Origin: Mycobacterium sp. IS-1742 | Lineage (GTDB): Bacteria > Actinomycetota > Actinomycetes > Mycobacteriales > Mycobacteriaceae | Direction: 5' to 3' | Assembly (NCBI RefSeq): GCF_001500125.1 | Contig: NZ_LQIV01000042.1 | Coordinates: 124,001-188,000 of the forward strand | DNA: 64,000 bases | Part shown: in pieces, positions 51,559-60,047 of the stretch | Numbering within the stretch: the stretch's first letter is position 1 | Layout: every line of letters starts with the position of its first letter | Program-made: the position numbers and the translations under genes | The notes under the pieces: model-generated | Database searches by the model: none | What the model was told of the DNA's origin: nothing | The model's input: the letters and a program-made list of their open reading frames with translations, nothing else

Positions 51559-52517
51559 TGCCTGGACTCCGCCGAGCGGCTCTGCTGTGGGGCTTCCCCG
51601 TGACCGGCGATCGTGTCGACCCTCGGGGTGTGGTCCTTGGTGGCGATGCCGGCGTTGTTCAGCGCGGCGATGATGCGGATCCGCAGACGGCGGCCGACCT
51701 CGAACTGTTTACCCGGCAAGGTGCGCGCCACCATCCGCAAGTTGACCGTGTCGACCTCGATGCTCTCGACACCCATCAGCTGCGGGGTGTCGAGCAGCAG
51801 CGCGCTCAGCTTGGAATCGTCCATCGCGTTCTCGCCCACCCGGTGGAGCAGCTCGTTGACGTTGTTGAGGTCCGCTGTCGTGGGCACCGGGATGTCGACG
51901 ACCGCCCGCGCCCAGTCCTTGGACATGTTCAACGAGCGGACGATGTTGCCGTTGGGGACCGTGAACACCTCGCCCTCGCTGGTGCGCAGTTTGGTCACGC
52001 GCAGCGTGACCTCTTCGACGGTGCCCTCGGCGGCGTCCGTCGCGCCGACCATGTTCAGCTGCACCAGGTCGCCGAAGCCGTACTGGCGTTCGGTGATGAT
52101 GAAGAACCCGGCCAAAAGGTCCTGGACGAGCTTCTGGGCGCCGAAGCCCAGCGCCGCGCCGAGGACGGCCGCGGGAGCGACCAGCGACCCGACGGGAATG
52201 TTGAGCACCGCGGTGATCTGCACGCCGACCACGACGAACAGCACCGCGATCGACACCCACGAGATCACCGACGCCACCGCCTGCCGGTGTTTGGCGCTCT
52301 CGGAACGCACCAGCTGATCGCTCTCCTGGTACTCGGCGTCGATGCGCCGCGTCACCCGGCGCGCCACCCAGTTGATGAACCGGGCACCGAGCAGCGCCCC
52401 GATCACCAGGAGCGCGATCTGCAGACCCCGGGTCATCACCCAGATGCCGATGTCGCCGTGCCAGAAGTCGTGCCATCCCTCGGCGAACCCGATCGCCAGC
52501 GTCGCGCTACTCGTCAT
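51555..52517 (-). CDS. Mechanosensitive channel, MscS family (Rv3104c type)
   Basis: A 320-residue membrane channel. TM1 is GLQIALLVIGALLGARFINW, TM2 HRQAVASVISWVSIAVLFVV, and TM3 VAPAAVLGAALGFGAQKLVQ, the Gly/Ala-rich pore helix of MscS, then the beta domain (GDLVQLNMVGATDAAEGTVE, FTVPNGNIVRSLNMS). It starts at the ATG at 52517, inside the prfB end (11-bp overlap), as in other mycobacteria. It releases osmolytes on osmotic shock. Confidence 0.92.
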   Translation of the reverse strand: MTSSATLAIGFAEGWHDFWHGDIGIWVMTRGLQIALLVIGALLGARFINWVARRVTRRIDAEYQESDQLVRSESAKHRQAVASVISWVSIAVLFVVVGVQITAVLNIPVGSLVAPAAVLGAALGFGAQKLVQDLLAGFFIITERQYGFGDLVQLNMVGATDAAEGTVEEVTLRVTKLRTSEGEVFTVPNGNIVRSLNMSKDWARAVVDIPVPTTADLNNVNELLHRVGENAMDDSKLSALLLDTPQLMGVESIEVDTVNLRMVARTLPGKQFEVGRRLRIRIIAALNNAGIATKDHTPRVDTIAGHGEAPQQSRSAESRQ

Positions 52518-53625
52518 CGCGCCGGTTCCGCCAGCGGATCCCGGCCTCGAGGAATCCGTCGATGTCACCGTCGAGGACCGAGGTGGGGTTGCCGACCTCG
52601 TACTCGGTGCGCAAGTCCTTGACCATCTGATAGGGGTGCAGCACGTAGGAGCGCATCTGGTTGCCCCACGAACTGCCGCCGTCGCCCTTGAGCGCGTCGA
52701 GTTCCGCGCGCTCCTCCTGCCGCTTGCGCTCGAGTAGTTTCGCCTGCAGCACACGCATCGCCGCGACCTTGTTCTGCAGCTGGGACTTCTCGTTCTGGCA
52801 GGTGACGACGATGCCGGTGGGGATGTGTGTGAGGCGGACCGCCGAGTCGGTGGTGTTCACCGACTGCCCGCCCGGCCCGCTGGAGCGGTACACGTCGACG
52901 CGCAGATCCGTCTCCGGGATCTCGATGTGGTCGGTCGTCTCGGTGACCGGGAGCACCTCGACATCGGCGAACGACGTCTGGCGGCGGCCCTGGTTGTCGA
53001 ACGGGCTGATGCGCACCAGCCGGTGGGTGCCCTGCTCCACCGACAGGGTGCCGTAGGCGTAGGGCGCGTGCACCGCGAAGGTCGCGCTCTTGATGCCCGC
53101 CTCTTCGGCGTAGGAGGTGTCGAACACCTCGACCGGGTACTTGTGCTGTTCGGCCCAGCGGACGTACATCCGCATCAGCATTTCGGCCCAGTCGGCGGCG
53201 TCCACACCGCCCGCGCCGGACCTGATGGTGACGACGGCCTCGCGTTCGTCGTATTCGCCGGACAGAAGGGTGCGGACCTCCATCGCCTCGATGTCTTCGC
53301 GCAGCTTGGCGAGTTCGGCGTTGGCTTCCTCGAGGGCCTCGGCGACTTCCTCTGCGCCACCCTCTTCGTCGGCGAGCTCGTAGAGCACCGGGAGGTCGTC
53401 GACGCGCTGGCGGAGTTCCTCCACCCGGCGCAGTTCACCCTGCGCGTGCGACAGCTCGCTGGTCACCTTCTGGGCGCGGCTCTGGTCATCCCACAGATTC
53501 GGGTCGGAGGCCTCTTGTTCGAGCTTCTCGATCCGGTTCCGCAAACCGTCGACGTCGAGCACCCGCTCCACCGTCGTAAGGGTGGCGTCGAGGGCGGCGA
53601 TGTCGGCTTGGCGGTCGGGATCCAC
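52507..53625 (-). CDS. prfB: Peptide chain release factor 2
   Basis: A 372-residue release factor for UGA and UAA. The stop-recognition tripeptide is SPF in VRISPFDNQGR and the catalytic GGQ is SSGPGGQSVNTTDSAVRL. Acidic coiled-coil domain 1 covers residues 20-110. It is read in one frame from ATG at 53625, so there is no programmed +1 frameshift as in E. coli. It is the first gene of the mscS-ftsE-smpB run. Confidence 0.97.
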   Translation of the reverse strand: MDPDRQADIAALDATLTTVERVLDVDGLRNRIEKLEQEASDPNLWDDQSRAQKVTSELSHAQGELRRVEELRQRVDDLPVLYELADEEGGAEEVAEALEEANAELAKLREDIEAMEVRTLLSGEYDEREAVVTIRSGAGGVDAADWAEMLMRMYVRWAEQHKYPVEVFDTSYAEEAGIKSATFAVHAPYAYGTLSVEQGTHRLVRISPFDNQGRRQTSFADVEVLPVTETTDHIEIPETDLRVDVYRSSGPGGQSVNTTDSAVRLTHIPTGIVVTCQNEKSQLQNKVAAMRVLQAKLLERKRQEERAELDALKGDGGSSWGNQMRSYVLHPYQMVKDLRTEYEVGNPTSVLDGDIDGFLEAGIRWRNRRDDE

Positions 53626-53805
53626 GGAGATTCAGGGTACCGGCCGCGGCGTGGCCGGTCGCGGGCCCGCCCGCGGCACCGGCGAGTTCGTCGCGACTTG
53701 CCCTCGGCGTGGAGCCGTCGCGTTTAGAGTCGGACTGGTAACCAGCCCGATCGCGTCGCGACAGCCCCTTGCGCGTGGCCGGGCAGCGACAGAAGGCACC
53801 CTCAT

Positions 53806-55182
53806 ATGCCCCAGCAGCGCCCGTATCACGTGGCGATCGTCGGTTCCGGCCCGTCCGGCTACTTCGCCGCTTCCTCCCTGCTCAAGTTCGCCGACAGCGA
53901 CGACGCGGACCGCGACGTGCGTGTCGACATGCTCGAGATGCTGCCCACTCCGTGGGGTCTCGTGCGTTCCGGGGTGGCGCCCGATCATCCGAAGATCAAG
54001 TCCATCAGCGCACAGTTCGACAAGACCTCGAACGACCCGCGCTTCCGCTTCTTCGGCAACATCGCGGTCGGCGAGCTTGTCCACCCCGACGAGTTGGCCG
54101 ACCGGTACGACGCGGTGGTGTACGCGGTGGGCGCGCAGTCCGACCGCTCCCTGAACATCCCGGGCGAGGACCTGCCCGGCAGCGTCGCAGCCGTCGACTT
54201 CGTCGGTTGGTACAACGCCCATCCGCACTTCGAGCAGATGGGGCCGGACCTGTCGACGGGCCGCGCGATCGTGGTGGGCAACGGCAACGTGGCCCTCGAC
54301 GTCGCGCGCATCCTCGTCACCGATCCCGAAGCGCTGGCCAGCACCGACATCGCCGACCATGCGCTCGAATCGCTGCACCGGCGCGGGGTCGAGGAGGTCG
54401 TCGTCATCGGCAGGCGCGGCCCGCTGCAGGCCACGTTCACCACGCTCGAGTTGCGCGAACTCGGCGACCTCGAGGGTCTCGGCGACGTCGACGTCATCGT
54501 CGACCCCGCCGACTTCGCCGACATCACCGACGAGGACCTCGAGGCGGCCGGCAAGACCGTCAAGCAGAACATCAAGGTGCTGCGCGGTTATGCCGAACGT
54601 TCGCCGCGCGGAGCGAGCCGCCGCATCGTGTTCCGGTTCCGCACGTCGCCGATCGAGATCAAGGGCCGCGAGCACGTCGAGTCGATCGTGTTGGGGCGCA
54701 ACGAACTCGTCACAGACAACGGCCGAGTGGTCGCGAAGGACACCGGCGAACGGGAGGAGCTGCCCGCGCAATTGGTGGTGCGCGCGGTCGGCTACCGCGG
54801 CGTGCCGACACCCGGTCTGCCGTTCGACGAGCGCAGCGGCACGATCCCCCACACCGACGGCCGGATCGACGGCAGGCGCAACGAGTACGTGGTCGGGTGG
54901 ATCAAGCGCGGACCATCGGGCGTCATCGGCAGCAACAAGAAGGACTCCCAGGCGACCGTCGACACGGTCATCGCCGATCTGAGTGGCGCCTCGCTGGCCG
55001 AGTTCGGCGACGACCACGCCGACCGGCTGGTCGAGTGGCTGGTGTCCCGGCAACCCAAGCTGGTCACCGACGACCACTGGAAACTGATCGACGAGCACGA
55101 ACGGTCTGCCGGGGAGACGGCGGGCCGACCGAGGGTGAAGCTGACCAGCGTGGCCGAGCTGCTCCGCATCGGGCACGGCTGA
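53806..55182 (+). CDS. fprA: NADPH-ferredoxin reductase FprA
   Basis: A 458-residue flavoprotein like adrenodoxin reductase. FAD motif VAIVGSGPSGYFAASSLL, the family string MLPTPWGLVRSGVAPDHPKI, and the NADP motif VVGNGNVALDVARILV; then VVIGRRGPLQATFTTLELRE and GWIKRGPSGVIGSNKKD. It transfers electrons from NADPH to ferredoxins that serve P450s and biosynthesis. A short inverted repeat CTGGT-A-ACCAG at 53735-53745 lies 60 bp upstream. It is divergent from prfB across a 180-bp spacer. Confidence 0.97.
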   Translation: MPQQRPYHVAIVGSGPSGYFAASSLLKFADSDDADRDVRVDMLEMLPTPWGLVRSGVAPDHPKIKSISAQFDKTSNDPRFRFFGNIAVGELVHPDELADRYDAVVYAVGAQSDRSLNIPGEDLPGSVAAVDFVGWYNAHPHFEQMGPDLSTGRAIVVGNGNVALDVARILVTDPEALASTDIADHALESLHRRGVEEVVVIGRRGPLQATFTTLELRELGDLEGLGDVDVIVDPADFADITDEDLEAAGKTVKQNIKVLRGYAERSPRGASRRIVFRFRTSPIEIKGREHVESIVLGRNELVTDNGRVVAKDTGEREELPAQLVVRAVGYRGVPTPGLPFDERSGTIPHTDGRIDGRRNEYVVGWIKRGPSGVIGSNKKDSQATVDTVIADLSGASLAEFGDDHADRLVEWLVSRQPKLVTDDHWKLIDEHERSAGETAGRPRVKLTSVAELLRIGHG

Positions 55183-55228
55183 CACCGACCGATCAGGTGT
55201 GTCGTACCCCCGCGGTACTGTCGAACAC

Positions 55229-56497
55229 ATGTTCGATGATGATGGTGAGGCGGCGCTGATCGAGCGGATCGCGACGCTGGAACGGGAGAAGTCGGCGGCC
55301 GCGGCCGCGCCCGCGCGGGCCACCGCCCGGCTCGACGAATTGCGTCGCGCCGCGGAGGCGGCGGCCGGGGTACCGGCGCGACAGCGCGGCCGCGGCCTGG
55401 CCTCGGAGGTGGCGCTGGCGCGGCGGGACTGCCCGAACAAGGGTGGGCGCCATCTCGGATTCGCCCGGGCCCTGGTCCACGAGATGCCGCACACCCTGGC
55501 CGCGCTGGAGTGCGGTGCCCTCTCGGAGTGGCGGGCGACGGTGCTCGTGCGGGAGTCGGCGTGGCTGTCGGTCGAGGACCGGCGCGCGCTGGACGAAGAG
55601 ATGTGCGCCGACGTGTCGGGGCTGGAAGGCATGGGCGACAGGCGCATCGAGGCCGAGGCGAAAAAGATCGCGTATCGATTGGATCCGCAGGCGGTGGTGG
55701 ACCGGGCCGCCAAAGCCGCATCCGAGCGCACCGTGACCTGCCGGCCGGCGCCGGACACGATGACCTACCTGACGGCGCTGCTGCCGGTCGCTCAGGGGGT
55801 GGCGGTGTACGCAGCGCTCAAGAGGGCGGCCGACACCACGTTCGACGACCGGTCGCGCGGTCAGGTCATGGCCGACACCTTGGTGGAGCGGGTCACCGGG
55901 CGACCGGCCGACGTTCCCGTCCCGATAGCGGTGAACCTCGCGATCACCGACGAGACACTCTTCGGCGGTGACGACGTGCCCGCCGACATCGCCGGATACG
56001 GACCGGTGCCCGCCTCCGTGGGCCGCCACCTGGTCAACGCCGCGGTGACCGACACGCGGTCGACGGCGACGCTGCGGCGGCTGTACCGCCATCCCCGATC
56101 GGGCGCTCTGGTGGCGATGGAGTCACGACAACGGTTATTCCCCACAGGGTTGGCCGCGTTCATCGACCTGCGCGACGGCACCTGCCGCACCCCCTACTGC
56201 GACGCGCCGATCCGCCACCGCGACCACGCCGAGCCCGCCCGCCGGGGCGGCCGCACCAGCGCGCACAACGGATTGGGTTTGTGCGAACGCTGCAATTACA
56301 GCAAGGAGGCGCCCCGGTGGCGGGTGAGCACGTCGACCGATGAGCAGGGCCGCCATCGCGCAGAGTTCACCACACCGACCGGCGCCCGGTACGCATCCGT
56401 GGCTCGGAAACTGCCCGGTGTGACGGTCGTCGACCTCAGCGACCTCGAGGTCAGGATCGGCATCGATCTGGCCGCCGCCGGCCGCCACGCCGCCTAG
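55229..56497 (+). CDS. DUF222/HNH-nuclease protein (13E12 type)
   Basis: A 422-residue protein from ATG at 55229. The N-terminal DUF222 region (AALIERIATLEREK to ALLPVAQGVAVYAAL) precedes an HNH domain CRTPYCDAPIRHRDHAEP, then SAHNGLGLCERCNYSKEAP, holding four Cys and the catalytic His. This is the 13E12 repeat family typical of mycobacteria, present in many copies and possibly mobile, although function and mobility are unproven. The gene is intact, with no flanking repeats that I see. It overlaps the convergent gene by 4 bp. Confidence 0.9.
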   Translation: MFDDDGEAALIERIATLEREKSAAAAAPARATARLDELRRAAEAAAGVPARQRGRGLASEVALARRDCPNKGGRHLGFARALVHEMPHTLAALECGALSEWRATVLVRESAWLSVEDRRALDEEMCADVSGLEGMGDRRIEAEAKKIAYRLDPQAVVDRAAKAASERTVTCRPAPDTMTYLTALLPVAQGVAVYAALKRAADTTFDDRSRGQVMADTLVERVTGRPADVPVPIAVNLAITDETLFGGDDVPADIAGYGPVPASVGRHLVNAAVTDTRSTATLRRLYRHPRSGALVAMESRQRLFPTGLAAFIDLRDGTCRTPYCDAPIRHRDHAEPARRGGRTSAHNGLGLCERCNYSKEAPRWRVSTSTDEQGRHRAEFTTPTGARYASVARKLPGVTVVDLSDLEVRIGIDLAAAGRHAA

Positions 56498-56850
56498 TTC
56501 GGGGGCGGCGGCAGGTGCCCGTCGGGTGGTTCCGGCGGCGCAAAGTTCCAGTTGTCCGGGTTCTTCGGCGAATACACGATGGGAAACAGGGCGCCCATCG
56601 TCGGCCAGTTGTTCACGTCGACGGCCATGCGTTGACACACGACGTGCTCGTTGACCGTCGGGCCGTTGATCACACCGGAGATCGTGACGAACTGCTCTCC
56701 CGTCACGTCGTTCGGCCGAGGGCTGACGCCGGTCACGAGCAGCGTCCCCTGCGCGAGTTCCCCTCGGGGACCCCGGCTTCGCATGATCCACGGCGCGGCA
56801 AGCACGGCGATGGCCCCGATCAACAACAGGAGCACGGCGAATTCCCACAC
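56494..56850 (-). CDS. Small membrane-anchored protein of unknown function
   Basis: A 118-residue protein read from GTG at 56850. One N-terminal helix (FAVLLLLIGAIAVLAAPWIM) with a short basic loop is followed by a soluble part outside: GTLLVTGVSPRPNDVTGEQF, VTISGVINGPTVNEHVVCQR and MGALFPIVYSPKNPDNWNF, ending in a Pro-rich tail. A beta-sheet fold is likely. It is divergent, with 24 bp, from hisN. I do not know a function; the location is conserved near hisN in several mycobacteria as far as I recall. Confidence 0.7.
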   Translation of the reverse strand: MWEFAVLLLLIGAIAVLAAPWIMRSRGPRGELAQGTLLVTGVSPRPNDVTGEQFVTISGVINGPTVNEHVVCQRMAVDVNNWPTMGALFPIVYSPKNPDNWNFAPPEPPDGHLPPPPN

Positions 56851-56874
56851 ACGGCCATGGTAGGACTTGCAGGC

Positions 56875-57672
56875 ATGAGCACCGGTTCCCCCAGCCTGGC
56901 CGACGACCTGGCGTTGGCGTTGCGGCTCGCCGACCACGCCGACGCGGTGACCGTCGACCGGTTCCGCGCACTCGACCTTCGGATCGAGACCAAACCCGAC
57001 CTGACGCCGGTGACCGACGCTGACCGTTCGGTGGAGAGCGACCTGCGTCAGGCGCTCTCCGGCGAGCGCTGCGACGACGCGGTTCTCGGCGAAGAGTTCG
57101 GTGGCACAGCGCTTTTCCGCGGCCGCCAATGGGTGATCGACCCGATCGACGGGACGAAGAACTTCGTGCGCGGCGTCCCGATCTGGGCGACGCTGATCTC
57201 GCTTCTGAACGACGGTGTGCCCGTGGTCGGCGTGGTGAGCGCACCCGCCCTGCAGCGGCGCTGGTGGGCGGCCGACGGGCTGGGCGCCTTCGTCGCGGTC
57301 GCCGGCGAGTCGCCGCGGAGGCTGTCGGTGTCGAAGGTCGGCGAGTTGAACTCCGCCAGCCTGTCGTTCTCCAGCCTGTCCGGATGGGCGAAACGTGGTC
57401 TGCGGGACCGGTTCATCGACCTCACCGACGCCGTCTGGCGGGTCCGGGGGTTCGGCGATTTCCTGTCGTACTGCCTACTGGCCGAGGGCGCGGTGGACAT
57501 CGCCGCCGAACCCGAGGTGTCCCTGTGGGATCTGGCCGCGATCGACGTCCTGGTGCGCGAAGCCGGGGGCACGTTCACGAACCTCGACGGCGGAGCGGGT
57601 CCGCACGGCGGCAGCGTCGTCGCGTCCAACGGCCTGCTCCACGACGCGGCACTGGGCCACCTCGCGGGTTAG
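56875..57672 (+). CDS. hisN: Histidinol-phosphate phosphatase, IMPase type
   Basis: A 265-residue Mg-dependent phosphatase of the inositol-monophosphatase fold, the mycobacterial HisN (Rv3137) type that removes phosphate from histidinol phosphate. Metal motifs are GEEFGG, WVIDPIDGTKNFVRG and the third Asp in LWDLAAIDVLVREAGG. The start at ATG 56875 gives the usual length. It converges with the SDR gene with a 4-bp overlap of stop codons. Confidence 0.93.
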   Translation: MSTGSPSLADDLALALRLADHADAVTVDRFRALDLRIETKPDLTPVTDADRSVESDLRQALSGERCDDAVLGEEFGGTALFRGRQWVIDPIDGTKNFVRGVPIWATLISLLNDGVPVVGVVSAPALQRRWWAADGLGAFVAVAGESPRRLSVSKVGELNSASLSFSSLSGWAKRGLRDRFIDLTDAVWRVRGFGDFLSYCLLAEGAVDIAAEPEVSLWDLAAIDVLVREAGGTFTNLDGGAGPHGGSVVASNGLLHDAALGHLAG

Positions 57673-58493
57673 CGGGACTTGCCGAGACCCTTGGCCATGA
57701 ACCGCCCGATCGCCGAGACGGTCCTGCGCCGCGACATCAACCGAGTCTGCGCCAGCAGGAACAACCGGTTGGCGAGTCCGGGCACGACGAGGTGTTTGCG
57801 CCCTACTGCCGAAACCACCTCGCGGACAACGTCTTCGGGTTCGGCCATCAGATACCGGGGGTACTGGTCGAGGGCGTCTCCCTGGGTGTTCATCAGCCCG
57901 CCGATCATCACGAGAACATCGACGCCGGTGCCGCGCAGTTCGTACCAGAGCGCCTCCCCGAGGGCGATCTGAAACGCCTTGTTCGCCGAGTAGGCGCCGG
58001 TGTAGGGCGCGGAGGTCAAACCCGCACCCGACGCGACGATGATGATCGCGCCGCGGCCGCGGCGGCGCATCTGCGTCCCGAAGCGGTGGATCAGGTTCGT
58101 ATAGCCGCGGGCGTTGATGTCGATCATGCGGCTGTGCGTGTCCAGCGGCATGTCGAGGATCGTCGGCGTGTCCGCCGGGGTGAACATGTGGTTGCACACC
58201 AGGACGTCGACGTCGATGCCGGCCACGGCGGCCTCGAGTTCCGAATACGGCGCCGGGCTCCCGAGGTCACAGACGGCCGTGCGCACGTCCACACCGAACC
58301 GCGACACCAGTTCGTCGGCTCGCTCATACAAGTCGGCGTCGAGAACGTCCGTCAGGACCAGGTTGAGACCTGCGGCGGCGAGGCGGCGGGCGAAGGCGAA
58401 CCCGAGGCCCTCGGCGCGGGCGGCGCCGCTGACCAGAGCCCAACCGCCGGCGTAGGCATCGATCGCGGCGGCGTGTCTGCGCATGTGCGGCAT
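57669..58493 (-). CDS. Short-chain dehydrogenase/reductase
   Basis: A 274-residue SDR read from ATG at 58493. The cofactor motif is VSGAARAEGLGFAFARRL (variant of TGxxxGxG), the Asp in VLTDVLDADL favours NAD(H), the NNAG position is CNHMFTP, and the active site is SGAG with YTGAYSANKAF (Tyr-x3-Lys). The substrate is unknown. It is divergent from fadE24, and the palindrome at 58545 between them could control both. Confidence 0.88.
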   Translation of the reverse strand: MPHMRRHAAAIDAYAGGWALVSGAARAEGLGFAFARRLAAAGLNLVLTDVLDADLYERADELVSRFGVDVRTAVCDLGSPAPYSELEAAVAGIDVDVLVCNHMFTPADTPTILDMPLDTHSRMIDINARGYTNLIHRFGTQMRRRGRGAIIIVASGAGLTSAPYTGAYSANKAFQIALGEALWYELRGTGVDVLVMIGGLMNTQGDALDQYPRYLMAEPEDVVREVVSAVGRKHLVVPGLANRLFLLAQTRLMSRRRTVSAIGRFMAKGLGKSR

Positions 58494-58544
58494 TGTGCCG
58501 GACCGCGCTTGACAGGTGTGAAGTAGATAACAGGTCGCCCTGAC

Positions 58545-58560
58545 CTTACTCCGGAGTAAG
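58545..58560. promoter_or_regulatory. Perfect 16-bp palindrome CTTACTCC-GGAGTAAG
   Basis: A perfectly symmetrical operator-like site between the SDR gene (51 bp from its start) and fadE24 (42 bp from its start). Its size fits a TetR- or similar dimer. No regulator is encoded beside it, so the factor acts from elsewhere. Its position overlaps the expected -10/+1 region of fadE24. Confidence 0.7.
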
Positions 58561-58602
58561 ATACGGTCATGGCCATCGCCCCGACAACGTGAGGCAGCTG
58601 GA

Positions 58603-60006
58603 ATGACCAACACCCTGCCGTCCAAGAACGGCACATCGGCCCGCCCGAAGCGCACCGATCACGAGAGCGCCGTGGGCCTGCAGCGACACAAGCGGACACC
58701 GACGGACATCGGATTGGCGCTGATCACACCGCTGGTGGGCCAGGAGTTCCTCGACCGGTACAACCTGCGCGATCCGCTCAATCGCGGCTTGAAATACGGC
58801 GTGAAGCAGGTGTTCTCCGCCGCGGGCGCCTCGACCCGCCAGTTCAAGCGGATCCAGGGCCTCGGCAAGCAGCCCACCCGCCTGACCAGCGCGCCCAAGG
58901 GGTCGGACTACTTCGACCTGACCCCCGACGACGACCAGAAGATGATCGTCGAGACCGTCAAGGAGTTCGCCGAGGAGGTTCTGCGCCCGGCCGCTCACGA
59001 CGCCGACGCCGCAGCCGCCTACCCGCCGGACCTGATCGCGAAGGCCACCGAACTCGGCATCACCGCGGTCAACATCCCCGAGGACTTCGAGGGGATCGCC
59101 GAACACCGTTCGACCATCACCAATGCCCTGGTTGCCGAGGCACTCGCCTACGGCGACATGGGTCTGGCCCTGCCGATCCTGGCGCCCGGCGGCGTGGCCG
59201 CAGCGCTCACCCACTGGGGCAGCGCCGACCAGCAGGCCACCTACCTGCCCGCTTTCGCCGGAGAGAACGTGCCGCAGGCATGTCTGGCGATCGCCGAACC
59301 GCGCCCGTTGTTCGATCCGACCGCACTCAAGACCACGGCGGTCCGCACCCCCGGCGGCTACCGGCTGACCGGGACGAAGTCGCTGGTTCCCGCCGCCGCC
59401 GACGCCGAGGTGTTCATCATCGCCGCGCAGCTGGACGGCAAGCCCGCGATGTTCATCGTCGAGTCGGCGTCCGAAGGGCTCACGGTGACCCCCGACCCCA
59501 GCATGGGGGTGCGTGCCGCGGCGCTGGGCCGGGTGGAACTCGACAACGTGGCGGTCCCGCTGGGCAACCGGCTCGGCGAGGACGCCGCCGCCGCCGAGGA
59601 CTACCGCGAGGCGATCGCCCTCTCGCGGCTCGGCTGGGCGGCGCTGGCCGTCGGCACCTCGCACGCCGTGCTCGACTATGTGGTGCCCTACGTCAAGGAG
59701 CGTCAGGCGTTCGGCGAGCCGATCGCCCACCGTCAGGCGGTGGCGTTCATGTGCGCCAACATCGCCATCGAACTCGACGGCCTGCGCCTGATCACCTGGC
59801 GCGGCGCATCGCGCGCCGAACAGGGTCTGCCCTACGCCCGGGAGGCCGCGCTCGCCAAGCGGCTCGGCACCGACAAGGGCATGCAGATCGGCCTCGACGG
59901 CGTCCAGCTGCTCGGGGGTCACGGATACACCAAAGAACATCCCGTCGAACGCTGGTACCGCGATCTGCGCGTGATCGGTGTCGCCGAGGGCGTCGTCGTC
60001 CTCTAG
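58603..60006 (+). CDS. fadE24: Acyl-CoA dehydrogenase FadE24
   Basis: A 467-residue acyl-CoA dehydrogenase matching Rv3139 in length and context. A 90-residue N-terminal extension (TPTDIGLALITPLVGQEFLD) precedes the usual domains from DLTPDDDQKMIVETVKEFA. The core signature is modified (CLAIAEPRPLFDPTALKTTA replaces the SEPEAGSD form) and the last part has LLGGHGYTKEHPVERWYRD. The FadE24/FadE23 pair probably forms a heteromeric enzyme. In M. tuberculosis the pair is induced by isoniazid. It is followed by an unusual tandem repeat of its own stop region. Confidence 0.93.
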   Translation: MTNTLPSKNGTSARPKRTDHESAVGLQRHKRTPTDIGLALITPLVGQEFLDRYNLRDPLNRGLKYGVKQVFSAAGASTRQFKRIQGLGKQPTRLTSAPKGSDYFDLTPDDDQKMIVETVKEFAEEVLRPAAHDADAAAAYPPDLIAKATELGITAVNIPEDFEGIAEHRSTITNALVAEALAYGDMGLALPILAPGGVAAALTHWGSADQQATYLPAFAGENVPQACLAIAEPRPLFDPTALKTTAVRTPGGYRLTGTKSLVPAAADAEVFIIAAQLDGKPAMFIVESASEGLTVTPDPSMGVRAAALGRVELDNVAVPLGNRLGEDAAAAEDYREAIALSRLGWAALAVGTSHAVLDYVVPYVKERQAFGEPIAHRQAVAFMCANIAIELDGLRLITWRGASRAEQGLPYAREAALAKRLGTDKGMQIGLDGVQLLGGHGYTKEHPVERWYRDLRVIGVAEGVVVL

Positions 60007-60032
60007 GCCGTCCTCTAGGTCGTCTTCTAGTC
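59993..60032 (+). repeat. 12-bp tandem repeat duplicating the fadE24 stop codon
   Basis: CTCTAGGCCGTC, CTCTAGGTCGTC and a partial TTCTAGTC follow each other from 60001. All are in phase with fadE24, so three in-frame TAG codons occur (V-L-stop, V-L-stop, V-F-stop). The repeat arose by slippage at the 3' end; its effect is an insulated stop and a longer spacer to fadE23. Confidence 0.85.
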
Positions 60033-60047
60033 AGAAACGGATTCGTC

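Noticed and set aside
55229..56497. DUF222/HNH gene as an active mobile element
   Set aside because: No flanking repeats or target duplication were seen, and family membership alone does not prove mobility.
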